DNA from: Xestospongia muta
Lineage: Eukaryota; Porifera; Demospongiae; Haplosclerida; Petrosiidae
Reading direction: 5' to 3'
DNA length: 64,000 nt
Assembly: GCA_963693285.1 (NCBI GenBank)
Contig: OY848928.1
Coordinates: forward strand, 1,984,501 to 2,048,500
Shown in pieces: positions 21,728 to 32,088 of this stretch; the stretch's first letter is position 1, and every line of letters starts with the position of its first letter. The notes below the pieces were generated by a model. That model had not been told where the DNA came from, searched no databases, and saw nothing but the letters and a program-made list of their open reading frames with translations. The translations under genes and the position numbers were made by a program.

Positions 21728-22623
21728 TTTTATTTGTCTTAGGGGAGTATGTTAATAGACAGACAAAAAAATCACTGCTGGGCAAGGAGTACACTTCAAA
21801 TAGTGGTGTGTCACATCAGTTTGTTATTCCAGATTCATGTCACACATTAGTATGTAGTAGTAAATAGACATATCTACAGTATACACACACACATATATTG
21901 GTTTCTTCATATAATTAGTTCATTAGTTGTCTAGACTAATTGATTTTAACAGTGTACACATAATCATCCAAAACATGGATTCTATTTAAATTTGATTCCA
22001 TATATGACTATATACTAGATATGTAGTTAATATATGGTAGTACATTAAGTACATAGGCATTATACATTTGATGTTATTAGAAAGTACTTGCATATAGCTA
22101 GTCTATGCATGCACATCTCTAATAAATCCATAGATTTTTTACAAACTTAGTAAATGTACTCAACAACCTGCTAATATACTGTATCTTATAAAACAGTCAT
22201 GGTCTTGTATGACACTTACATAACAAATTAATATGTTAAAGTGACAAATCAGTTTTAGTAGTGATATGAACCTTTCTTGATTCTCTAACCACTTTGTATA
22301 CATACATATACAATGAATTATATAATTTCTATAATTAAATTGATGAACAAAACTGCATAAAATATATTTAAGCACTTACTTGATAAGGGAGGTATCTTTG
22401 AGAAGTTGCTTGAACAAATGTCAACACTTAAAATATGGTGGCTACTAGCTGATTATATTCTTGAGAGTCGTATCAAATTGTGTTATCTGTTGAGTCAATA
22501 ATTAATCTCTATAACTTTTATAAGCACACACTAACAGGTGGCTCGATCTGATTGGTCAACCAAGCAATCAGCTAGAAGTAATATGATTGCAAATGGGTTG
22601 AGCTTGTTATAAACTCAAAATCT
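21728..22623. other. Intergenic region, duplicated in part at 28880-29317
   Basis: No gene is seen. The distal part (about 22255-22623) matches 28945-29317, including the TTGATTCTCTAACCACTTTG segment. The part at about 21800-22250 has no counterpart there. Confidence 0.5.
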
Positions 22624-22797
22624 AGAGTGTTTTCCCTTTTGTGCAGTTGTGTACACTGGTGACTTTATACTGCTGAGTGATGTAGGTCTTCCTAATAAAT
22701 TAAGTTACTATATAGTAACTTAATTATTAGGAAATATGAGCATTACTCAACAGTAAAGTAACCAGTGTACATAACTGCACAAAAGGGAAACCACTCT
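22624..22797. repeat. MITE-like 174-bp hairpin upstream of the TRIM pseudogene
   Basis: Long imperfect inverted repeat. The left arm starts agagtg..tttcccttttgtgcag and the right arm ends ctgcacaaaagggaaaccactct. The centre is an AT-rich palindrome around taagttactatatagtaact. A diverged copy sits at 29318-29527 in the other duplicate. The structure fits a miniature inverted-repeat element or its relic, and it predates the segmental duplication. Confidence 0.7.
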
Positions 22798-22974
22798 ATG
22801 TTACCTCTGCATAACTTGTACACACTGCACCCACACCCATCTCTGTTTACATTGCTTTTAATAGTTGTGTGACCTTTCAAGCTCTTCACATGATCTAGTA
22901 AAAGAGAGGTGATAACTGGTATGTTACATAAACTAGACTACTGTCAATGTTTTAATCTTTAATTTCATTAGGAT

Positions 22975-23596
22975 ATGGCCTCTAATGAAAATGTCAGTCC
23001 ATGTTGTCCCCTTTGCTCAAAGCTGTACAAGGAACCTCTTATTTTGCAATGCCTTCATTCCTTTTGTAAGAAATGTCTTCAGAAATATGTTGATAAAGAA
23101 GGTATAGCTGACAGAAAGGTCAAATGTCCATGTGGGGTACATTCTAAATTACCTTCTGACGGAATTGCTGGTTTCCCTCAAACTCTCAGGTTGAACCATC
23201 TTTCTGGGTTATCAAAAGAGGATGGAAGACAAAGTTCCAATGTGACTGCTGTACTAATAATGCTGCCATTAGTTTTTGCTGCAATTGCTGCTGGTTTATG
23301 TATGAGTCTTGTGTTGCTGATCATTAGTGTTGGCGAGAATTACAGTCTCATGAATTAGTACCACTAGATATGGCCAAAAAAGCTAACAACGAAGGTGAAA
23401 AATTATTCAAGATCCAATATCCTGCTCAAGCTTGCCCAGAACACACACAAGAATACCTGTGATTTTATTGCTAACAGTGTGAAGAGTTGGTCTACCGAGA
23501 CTGTCTAGTGACAACCCATGAAGGACATAAACGTGATTCCCTAGACAAAGTTGCAGAGGCTGATTCCAGTAATTACCATATTGTTAAGTACTGAAC
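22975..23596 (+). pseudogene. Chimeric TRIM-NHL pseudogene
   Basis: The 5' part is a near copy of TRIM-NHL C (29700): MASNENVSPCCPLCSKLY opens the same RING. It has a 3-bp deletion removing a Ser-Cys pair region near 23134, an 8-bp deletion near 23205 that shifts frame, and several stops (for example near 23460). At about 23557-23561 the sequence jumps from the start of the coiled-coil region to the last few codons of TRIM-NHL B (ADSSNYHIVKY and stop) and continues into B's 3' flank. Everything between (coiled coil, filamin, NHL) is absent. It is a recombinant remnant, not functional, although the first 127 codons remain open. Confidence 0.88.
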
Positions 23597-24278
23597 ATAA
23601 TTACTGTTAGAAATTTTGACTGTTACAGGCACTAATAGCATGATTCATTTCATTACAAAGACAATAGATCAAGCAAAACACTAAAATAAATCGCTTGTAC
23701 ACATTGATTATTATATAAGTCTGTAATATGTTTTTAATAACTTTTGACAAGTAAGCAGCATTGAGTAGATGATGGATGGATGGACAAGTGCTAACCAACA
23801 TGTCACTAAACTTATTGTACATGTACATATAGCAATAGAATTAATTTAAGTTGAAGACAAAATGATCATGTGTTTACACATGTAAGTATGGATTTTGGCT
23901 CTCAAAAACCAAATTTTGATAGCTACATCTACTGTAGACACATCTAAACAAGAACCATGCATTGGTTGTTTTCTTAGAATTCTAATGTCATTTGATTGCC
24001 ATGTAGTCAGGCTGATGTAATGTGACATGCAATTGATCTGGCATGATGTAGAGATGTAAATTGTCTAACAATTCCAACTATTAACTTGATACTCAGATGC
24101 TAATATGTACTCTGGAGCTTACATACGTGTTAAAAGACATCAATGTATACAAACATTGTAGATAGATTTATATTAAATTCACAAAACAAATTGTTTTATT
24201 AATACTAAATGTAAGTTTCTAAAACTGTAATGTAAATATACAGTACATAGTTACTACAACTAATTGCATTGTATTTTC
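23561..24278. repeat. Duplicated TRIM-B/TRAF intergenic region with internal deletion
   Basis: Matches 9265-10512: the last TRIM-NHL B codons, the gatggatggatgga patch, the CTACATCTACTGTAGACA segment and the GGCATGATGTAGAGATGTAAA segment, leading into the 3' end of a TRAF-like gene. About 550 bp present at 9670-10215 are missing here. It shows that the ancestral unit was a convergent TRIM-B/TRAF pair. Confidence 0.8.
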
Positions 24279-27200
24279 CTAAAACAATCCTTTACGTGAA
24301 TGGATGATAGCACCTTTAACTCTTACACGAATGCAGTCATCTTGTATGTACTCAATGTAACGACTTTTACTAAAAATAGTATGATGTGTGCAGAATTTAA
24401 TCTTTCCCCAAGAACTATCAGCTTTTCCTTTGGAGCCAGTCACCTGAACACGAACATTATCAGGAGCATGTGCAAAATTGACTACTTCGAGAATATGTGA
24501 ATCATTTTTACGCCAATTAACGAGCTCTAGTGTTAGATCAATGTTCATTGGCCATTTGAGATCATAATCATTTTCTCCCTTAAGCAGACGAGCAAAAATT
24601 GAGAGATGGGTGCCTTTCCCATCTCCATTTCCATTAGGATACACTTCCAATCTCATTTTATATCCATTTTTGTGAGTGTAGAAGGGAGGACTGATATGTT
24701 CTGTGTTATACATCTTGTGTTTATGAAATCCTGTTACAGTGACTTCTATAGGCCAAGATGATGAAGTGTTCCATGAGTTCTGCCACTGTGGAGATTTATT
24801 TAGTAAAGGAGTGTTATACAGGGCAACATCATATACTCTAATACGCATACAATCATCTTCAAGATATTGAGTAGCAGAAGCATATCTAGGGAATAAAGTA
24901 GACAGTTGTATAACTTTGCCGTTACCCCAACCACTTGGTGCTAGAGTATCATCATCATAAACCCTGGCACAAGCATCAGCACAACTGTCATCATTAAACT
25001 GCAAAACCTTTCTATGATGACTATGATCACCTCTCCAATTCAATATATCAATCACAACATCAGCATAGAAAGGCCATGAAAGGGAGTCATCATATTCACC
25101 TTTTAATAGAAAACCATATGCTGACATATGTGTACCTTTACCAGTACCATAACCTGCAGGATTTACTTTTAGACACATTTTATGACCTCGTGATGAAGTA
25201 TAAAATGGACGACTAAAATACGCACTTTCTAGTCGAATACGCTGAGAGAATCGAGTTATAGTAAACTCAAAAAAATTTGTAGGTTGATAGCTTTGCCAAA
25301 TTGGAATCTTTTTGCAATGAGGTGTTGAATATACTACTATTTCTTTGACTATGAGCCTTAGACAATCATTCTGTAAATATTCAGTATTGGTTTTATTGTT
25401 GTAAGTAAGATTGGAGTAAGGTATCAATTGATGAGTACCCCAGCTATCTAAGGCTTTATTTCCAGACATAACTCTGTTCGCATACCTATCTGGAGTTCGT
25501 TCATTAATACTTATGGTGTACTTTTGATGATTAACATTCTGCCTCCAATTGAGAAGCTCAATGACAATATCTGCTCGAAAAGGCCACACAAGGTAATCAT
25601 CATTGTCACCCTTCAAGAGACGAGTATATACTGAAACATAGTAAATTTCATTCCTTTTATTGCTTTTAACTTCTAATCGAAGTTTATAACCTTGATGATG
25701 TGTAAAAAAAGTAGGACTGATGTATGTGGTACCAAGCTCCTTGACTTTTGAGAAATTTGCAATAGTAAATTCTAGGTAAGGAGAAACAAATTGAGGATTT
25801 TGCCACCTTGGTAGTCTCCTAGTAAGAACAGTTGAGTGGACAACAACTTCTTTGACCCTGAAATGTAGGCAATCATCTTGAAGGTATTGCGTGTTCTTAG
25901 ATGGATTGTATCCAAGAGATGAGTGTGGTATAAATTGTGGATATCCCCAACACTCACTTCCTCGGTCGCCAGACATAACACGATTACATGTAGTGTTAGT
26001 GACATCTGGTGACAACTCTATCACTATTCTGTGGTGGCCACTGTCTTCTCTACAATTCAGTAGCTCTACTACAACATCTCCATGAAAAGGCCACAAGAGA
26101 TTATCATCATTTGAACTTTTCATTAGATGCACATAGACACCAATATGATTGCTGTCATTAGCATTAACTTTAATTTGCATCTTGTACCCATTACGGTGAG
26201 TGAAAAAGGGATCGCTGCAATAATAGCTCTTGAGTTGTTTGCGTTTAGTAAAATGGGATAATGCAAATTCACAACATGCTTGTGTGTTGCGTGAATGATG
26301 CTTCCAAGAAAGAACTTTAGGTATGGCATAAGAGGAATAAACTTCTACTGATTTAACTTTAATGAGAAGGCAATCGTTTTTAAGAAATTCTGTGTTTGAA
26401 GAATGTTTGTATGAAAGAGCAGAGTGTGATATGAATTGTGCTATTCCCCAGGATGTTGGTGATATATCAATAGTGAGTACTCTATCAGTAGATGTATTAG
26501 ATATTCCCCTACTCAAACTAATTACCCGCTCTTGATGATTCTTGTCTTCCCTCCAATTTAACATTGTGACAACAACATCACCGCTAAAAGGCCAAATTAA
26601 TGAATCATCATACTCTCCTTTCATAAGTAAAACAGAGAAAGATACATGAGTATCTTTTCCTGTATCAAAACCATTGGGATTAGCATAAACTACAAGTTTG
26701 TATCCCCTTGAATTTGTATAAAATGGTGGACCATAAAATGAAGCATTTCTTGCTTTATTTTGAAGAAAGGAAGTAATAGTGAACTGGGACAAACAATTCC
26801 CCACAGCCCATGGTGGAAGATCTGGAACAGCATTTGCTAACATGGTTACTTTCTTTACTCGAAAGCTCAAACAATTGTATAGTAAGTATTCTGATTTTTT
26901 ACCAGGATTGTACCCTAGTTCATCATGAGCTATAAAATAGGTGTCACCTTTGCCCCACTCAGCTAGTTTCTCAGTAGGCATTACACTACAAAAATGATCA
27001 CCTGAGAGGTAAAGGGTTTTGGTATAGGACCTATCACTATCCCTCCAATTAAAGAGATCCACTTCTAATTCAGCACGAAGTGGCCATTGAAGCAAATGGT
27101 CGTACTCACCCTTTAACACACATGCAACTACAGACACATTACCTCTTTTGTGTAAGTTTGCATCTATCCTTAGATGAATCTGGTATCCTTGCCTATGAGT

Positions 27201-27833
27201 ATAGAATGGAGGGCTAAACCAAGGATCTCCACTCTCTAAGTAGTGCAAATAATCTGTCATTGTAAAGGACAAAGGAACAGTTTGGATAATTTTATTAGCA
27301 GCGTATGGTATGCTTCCCTTGGAAGGCATGATTACACGTAGAGGGCATACTTTCTCAAGATGATTTTGAATATCTTTGCGCTTACATTGACAATTTGGGC
27401 ATTTATTAGGACAATCTATAGGAATATCTCCACAAACTGACAAATGCTCTTCAACTGCTGCCTTATTACCACATTGAGAATCACAATATTTGCATTTTGC
27501 AGTACCCTTATTACAATTTGTTGCCACATGTTGTTCCAATCTACGTAGCTCACCTGTCCAAGTACATCCCTCCTTATGGTAATAACAATGTACTTCTAAA
27601 TTTAACAATTGACGGGAGAAGAACTTATCTTCATGTGTTTCAAAGTTCTCTTGTCTACATTGGGGGCATTTGACATTAGGAGTACACTTGAGTTGTTTAA
27701 TACAATCAGAGCATATGTGATTACCACAACAATTTGTCTGATAAGCTTCCTTTAAGATTTCAAAGCAGACAGGACAGTTACAATTGTATGGTGGAGGGTT
27801 GACAAATTCAATTTCTTGTTCCAATTCATCCAT
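24279..27833 (-). CDS. TRAF-like RING protein 3 with six tandem MATH domains
   Basis: The intact paralogue of the 10513-14067 gene, also 1184 residues, starting MDELEQEIEFVNPPPYNC. The RING lies at about residues 21-63 (NCPVCFEILKEAYQTNCCG). TRAF-type zinc fingers (GCTWTGELRRLEQHVATNC, then a CQCKRKDIQNHLEKVCPL finger) extend to about 190. Six MATH domains run to the C-terminus SRKGLF. A CTGCAACAAGAG sequence on the + strand just upstream reads as a TTGCAG acceptor on the gene strand, so a 5' leader intron is likely and the start is firm. Compared with TRAF-like 1, MATH5-6 are nearly identical while MATH2-4 differ clearly. Likely a cytosolic E3/adaptor whose repeated MATH domains bind several peptide ligands. 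The binding partners cannot be inferred. Confidence 0.9.
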   Translation of the reverse strand: MDELEQEIEFVNPPPYNCNCPVCFEILKEAYQTNCCGNHICSDCIKQLKCTPNVKCPQCRQENFETHEDKFFSRQLLNLEVHCYYHKEGCTWTGELRRLEQHVATNCNKGTAKCKYCDSQCGNKAAVEEHLSVCGDIPIDCPNKCPNCQCKRKDIQNHLEKVCPLRVIMPSKGSIPYAANKIIQTVPLSFTMTDYLHYLESGDPWFSPPFYTHRQGYQIHLRIDANLHKRGNVSVVACVLKGEYDHLLQWPLRAELEVDLFNWRDSDRSYTKTLYLSGDHFCSVMPTEKLAEWGKGDTYFIAHDELGYNPGKKSEYLLYNCLSFRVKKVTMLANAVPDLPPWAVGNCLSQFTITSFLQNKARNASFYGPPFYTNSRGYKLVVYANPNGFDTGKDTHVSFSVLLMKGEYDDSLIWPFSGDVVVTMLNWREDKNHQERVISLSRGISNTSTDRVLTIDISPTSWGIAQFISHSALSYKHSSNTEFLKNDCLLIKVKSVEVYSSYAIPKVLSWKHHSRNTQACCEFALSHFTKRKQLKSYYCSDPFFTHRNGYKMQIKVNANDSNHIGVYVHLMKSSNDDNLLWPFHGDVVVELLNCREDSGHHRIVIELSPDVTNTTCNRVMSGDRGSECWGYPQFIPHSSLGYNPSKNTQYLQDDCLHFRVKEVVVHSTVLTRRLPRWQNPQFVSPYLEFTIANFSKVKELGTTYISPTFFTHHQGYKLRLEVKSNKRNEIYYVSVYTRLLKGDNDDYLVWPFRADIVIELLNWRQNVNHQKYTISINERTPDRYANRVMSGNKALDSWGTHQLIPYSNLTYNNKTNTEYLQNDCLRLIVKEIVVYSTPHCKKIPIWQSYQPTNFFEFTITRFSQRIRLESAYFSRPFYTSSRGHKMCLKVNPAGYGTGKGTHMSAYGFLLKGEYDDSLSWPFYADVVIDILNWRGDHSHHRKVLQFNDDSCADACARVYDDDTLAPSGWGNGKVIQLSTLFPRYASATQYLEDDCMRIRVYDVALYNTPLLNKSPQWQNSWNTSSSWPIEVTVTGFHKHKMYNTEHISPPFYTHKNGYKMRLEVYPNGNGDGKGTHLSIFARLLKGENDYDLKWPMNIDLTLELVNWRKNDSHILEVVNFAHAPDNVRVQVTGSKGKADSSWGKIKFCTHHTIFSKSRYIEYIQDDCIRVRVKGAIIHSRKGLF

Positions 27834-29317
27834 TTTAAAACTGCAACAAGAGAAAACAAGTACATAAATATATTCTTAGTATATGAACATTAAATTTAAA
27901 ATATTACAAATCAGTAGATAGTTGTGTCGTATATATATATATACAGAATAATCATACACTAGAATATACAACAAATCCCTAATTTCATTACTAATGACTA
28001 ATCAGATCACATTATACTTTTTTGCTGTTACATCAGTGAAAAAGCATATTTGCAATCTGATTGGCTGCTATCACAAGTACAAATTCATGAACACTACTAG
28101 TGACTACTTAATGAGAACAGAAAGACGCATTGGATTCACTATTTATTAGTATTCAGAACTATTAAGAGACAGTGGATCAAAGTTTTGTATGCTATGAGAG
28201 TTGAATATATCATGGTTTAGAGCAACCTATATACCTATATAATGTTATACACAATACATTACACTGTATCATGGGAAAGTACAATTGTGGCTTGTTCCTA
28301 TAATAACTCTTCCCATGCATTAATAGGTATAATCTACTCAAAAAAATAACTCTACCAATTGAGTATAGAGTAATAGATTTAGGCAACCAATTTTAAAAGT
28401 AGATATTAAGCTATATTATTGACTTAACAATGTTGTCACTGAAACATCAAGCCATGGATCTACATAATTTATTAAACCAAAAAGCCTTTTATAGGTAGAC
28501 ATTCTGCATAGAGTATAAGGTATCTATAGCTTCCATGTACTGATAAACCATAAATGAATATTCCATCTTTACTATTAACATCTAAACTAATAATAATATG
28601 AATAATTACTTCTGAATAAATGTTTAGTCACTGTATGCATGACAAAAAACATATAAATGGTGTGTCCTCGAGTCTTGGCATAAAAAGCCATATTTTAATC
28701 CAAAGGTTGTACAATTAGGTTATAAGGTTTAGGGTTTAGGGTATAGTTCTAGATGTATAGTAATTTCATATCGAAGTATTGTGTTTTCTGCTGGGACTGT
28801 AGACGCAGCATTAAATGATTTTTTCCAAGCAGGATGTCTATAACCTTTGTCTGAAGACTACTGTTATAATCTATATTTTTAATTTATCTCAGGGGTGTTA
28901 TGTAAATAGGGATACAAAATCACTGCTGGGCAAAGAGTGTGAGCCTTTCTTGATTCTCTAACCACTTTGTATACATATATATGCAATGAATTGTATAATT
29001 TCTACAATTAAATTTAATGAACAAAACTGCAGAAAATATATTTAAATACTTACTTGATAAGGGAGATATCTTTGAGAAGTTGCTTGAACAAATATTAAGA
29101 CTTAAAATATATGGTGATTACTAGCTGCAGTAGTTGGTTGTTTCTTGAAAATTGTATCAAATTGTGTTACCTGTTATTGAGTTAATAATTAATCTCTATA
29201 AATTTTATAAACACATGCTAACAGGTGGCTGAATCTGATTGGCCAACCAACCAACTAGGACTATGATTACAAATAGGTTGGGCTTGTTATACACTCAAAC
29301 TCTAGTCTAGCTACACT
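27834..29317. other. Intergenic region, duplicate of 20058-22623
   Basis: Shared blocks include the (TA)n tract, the ATCATACACTA segment, a ggtttagggtttaggg patch near 28724 and the region before the hairpin. It contains the empty site of the dispersed repeat at about 28873-28882. No gene is seen. Confidence 0.6.
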
Positions 29318-29527
29318 AGAGTGGTATCCCTTTTGTGTATAGTTCTGTGCACTGGTTACTTTACTGCTAAGTAATGCAGGTCTTCCAATCAGTTAAATCT
29401 ATATAATAACTTAATTCATGTCTTCCTAATAAATTAAGTTGCTATAACTTAATTTATTAGGAAATATGAGCAATACTCAGCAGTAAAATAACCAATGTAC
29501 ACAACTACATAAAAGGGAAACCACTCT
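29318..29527. repeat. MITE-like hairpin upstream of TRIM-NHL C
   Basis: Second copy of the 22624-22797 inverted repeat. Arms begin agagtgg and end ccactct, with a cttcctaataaattaagttg / taacttaatttattaggaa core and some extra sequence in the left half. It lies about 170 bp upstream of the TRIM-NHL C start. Confidence 0.65.
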
Positions 29528-29699
29528 ATGTTATCTCTGCATATCTTGCATACACCCACACCCATCTCTGTTTACATTGCTTTCAATAGTTGTGTGACCT
29601 TTCAAGCTCTTCACGTGATCTAGTAAAAGAGAGGTGATAACTGGTATGTTACATAAACTAGACTACTGTCAATGTTTTAATCTTCAATTTCATTAGGAT

Positions 29700-31886
29700 A
29701 TGGCCTCTAATGAAAATGTCAGTCCATGTTGTCCCCTTTGCTCAAAGCTGTACAAGGAACCTCTTATTTTGCAATGCCTTCATTCGTTTTGTAAGAAATG
29801 TCTTCAGAAATATGTTGATAAAGAAGGTATAGCTGACAGAAAGGTCAGATGTCCATCATGTGGGGTAAATTCTAAATTGCCTTCTGAGGGGATTGCTGGT
29901 TTCCCTCAAAATCTCAGGTTGAACCATCTTTCTGAAATGATGGGTTATCAAAAGAGGATGGAAGACAAAGTATCATGTGACCGCTGTACCAATAATGCTG
30001 CCATTAGTTTTTGCTGCAATTGCTGCTGGTTTATGTGTGAGTCTTGTGTTGCTGATCATCAGCGTTGGCGAGAATTACAGTCTCATGAATTAGTACCACT
30101 AGATATGGCCAAAAAAGCTAACAATGAAGGTGAAAAATTATTCAAGATCCAATATCCTGCTCAACCTTGCCCAGAACACACACAAGAAGACCTGCGATTT
30201 TATTGCAAACAGTGTGAAGTGTTGGTCTGCCGAGACTGTCTAGTGACAACCCATGAAGGACATAAACGTGACTCCCTAGACAAAGTAGCAGAGGCAGAAA
30301 GAGAAGAAATGCAAGGAATGGTTGAATGTATCCAAGAAGCTCTTGCTAAACTAGATGAGGCCATCAAACAAGGAGTACAAAAGCGACAAGAGGTTCAAGG
30401 CTCTCAAAAAGAGGTAACCAACCAAATTGATGCAATCAGTGAAAAGCTGAAACAAACAGTTGAAGCACGCAGGAAGACTTTACTTAAAAGGTGTGAAGAT
30501 ATTGCCCAGAGCAAAGATGATGTTCTGGCCAATCAAATACAAGAATTTAAAGGGCTTAAGGAAACCATATCATTTATAAGTGCACAGTTATTTGATGCCA
30601 TCTACAATCACAGCTCAGAAGAGCTCTTAAGTGTCAAAAAAGCGATCAAATTGCAAGTCCAGAAAATGATGGATAATTTTCAGCTTTTTTCTTTGGAGTT
30701 GAGGGAAAACCAAGCAATTGGTACCTCTTTGGATATAGGTGCTCTTGAAGGTAGCATTTTGAGCCTAGGGTACTTTCCTGGAGTACCAGAGGCAGCAAAT
30801 TCATCAATTGAGGGCTTAACAATACCTGAAGCAATTGTTGATCAAGAGCGCAAATTCAAAATAATCCTAAAAGACGAGAAAAATCAGCCAATTCAAGGAG
30901 ATGCTTTATTTCAATACAAAATTGTACAGAAGAATTTTGATGATGATGCACCTTTACCCAAGGTCACTGTCACACAATCTGAGGCTAAAGATGGAACAGC
31001 CACTTTATCTGTAACACTTCAAGCAATTGGTGAATATACACTAATTGTTATGGTTCGAAATGAACCCATAACTAAAGATCCATTTTGCATGTGGGCACAC
31101 CAACCCCGAGACTACAAAGCTCTGCCTGATCCCACTCCACTTAAAACAGAAAGTTCACAAATCCGAGGCATTGCAGTGCATTCTAGTGGTGATATATATG
31201 TCACAGACCATGACAAGCATTGTGTGTTAGTATTAAAGCCAGATGGAACTCAGAAACAATGTATAGGTGGTAACGATAACGCTGGTGGTAATTTGAGTAA
31301 CCCATGGGGAATTACCTTAGCTAATGAGGCCATCTACGTTGTTAGTCGAGGGACACACAAGATCAAAATATATGCCTGGTCTGGAGAGTGTATCGGTGAA
31401 TTTGGAGAAGAAGGCACTGGTGATAAACAGTTCAAGAGCCCTTGTGGCATTTGCAGTGATAATAATGGGCACATTGTAGTGGCAGATTATGGCAATTGTC
31501 GAGTTCAAATTTTTACTACTGATGGCAACCCTGTTCATTCGATTCCTTGTGGTACCAATCCATATGATGTTGCTATAGATAATGAACATAACATACATGT
31601 CACTCTTTACTCTAATAACAATATCCAGATCTTTTCCTGGGATGGCCAAAATGGTGGAACATACAATGCAGGTGGGAAAATGAGGTCACCATGTGGAATT
31701 GATATCGATGTCAATGGATACAAGATGATCATAGATACAGGTAATAATCTATTACGTATCCTTGATCCAGATGGAGGTGACATCACCACTTGTCAAGGAT
31801 TTCAACAGGCTGTGGCTGTTGTGGCAAGAGATAGAGATGGGTACATATATGTTGCAGAAACAATTCAAACAATTAAAAAATTTTAA
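29700..31886 (+). CDS. TRIM-NHL protein C
   Basis: Predicted RING E3 ligase, 728 residues, one coding exon. The order is RING (CPLCSKLYKEPLILQCLHSF..CPSCG, about residues 10-54), B-box 1 (CDRCTNNAAISFCCNCCWF), B-box 2 (CPEHTQEDLRFYCKQCEVL), a long charged coiled coil (about 205-340), a filamin-type domain (VDQERKFKIILKDEKNQP) and NHL repeats (GIAVHSSGDIYVTDHDKH onward). The C-terminus is unusual in lacking the YGNSRIMKY-like last strand of A and instead ending YVAETIQTIKKF. The ATG follows a pyrimidine-rich TTTCATTAG tract that looks like a 5'UTR intron acceptor, conserved at 22966. It is the parent of the 5' half of the 22975 pseudogene. Confidence 0.9.
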   Translation: MASNENVSPCCPLCSKLYKEPLILQCLHSFCKKCLQKYVDKEGIADRKVRCPSCGVNSKLPSEGIAGFPQNLRLNHLSEMMGYQKRMEDKVSCDRCTNNAAISFCCNCCWFMCESCVADHQRWRELQSHELVPLDMAKKANNEGEKLFKIQYPAQPCPEHTQEDLRFYCKQCEVLVCRDCLVTTHEGHKRDSLDKVAEAEREEMQGMVECIQEALAKLDEAIKQGVQKRQEVQGSQKEVTNQIDAISEKLKQTVEARRKTLLKRCEDIAQSKDDVLANQIQEFKGLKETISFISAQLFDAIYNHSSEELLSVKKAIKLQVQKMMDNFQLFSLELRENQAIGTSLDIGALEGSILSLGYFPGVPEAANSSIEGLTIPEAIVDQERKFKIILKDEKNQPIQGDALFQYKIVQKNFDDDAPLPKVTVTQSEAKDGTATLSVTLQAIGEYTLIVMVRNEPITKDPFCMWAHQPRDYKALPDPTPLKTESSQIRGIAVHSSGDIYVTDHDKHCVLVLKPDGTQKQCIGGNDNAGGNLSNPWGITLANEAIYVVSRGTHKIKIYAWSGECIGEFGEEGTGDKQFKSPCGICSDNNGHIVVADYGNCRVQIFTTDGNPVHSIPCGTNPYDVAIDNEHNIHVTLYSNNNIQIFSWDGQNGGTYNAGGKMRSPCGIDIDVNGYKMIIDTGNNLLRILDPDGGDITTCQGFQQAVAVVARDRDGYIYVAETIQTIKKF

Positions 31887-32088
31887 GACTCACATATAGG
31901 AGTTTGATTCTATAAGTGACACATAATACATGTAGATGACAATACAATAGATTTGTAGAATCATTTGTAAGTTTGGCTTTTTTTAGAATTATTAGTTTTT
32001 GTTAGTTTTTTCTATAAAACATTAGTTTGACATTTTAAATGTGTATAAAATGGTGGCAGGACTACAAGTACAATACATGTAGTTTCCT

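Larger units (their letters stand above)
17500..22974. repeat. Segmental duplication, copy a (pairs with 24190-29699)
   Basis: From about 17500 the 3' flank of the TRAF-like pseudogene, the pseudogene itself, its 5' flank, a shared hairpin and the TRIM-NHL 5' flank all recur in the same order and orientation at 24190-29699. Copy a differs by an internal TRAF deletion of about 1.1 kb, an insertion of about 0.86 kb at 20866-21727 and scattered small changes. The similarity is high enough to read by eye throughout the coding parts. Confidence 0.8.
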
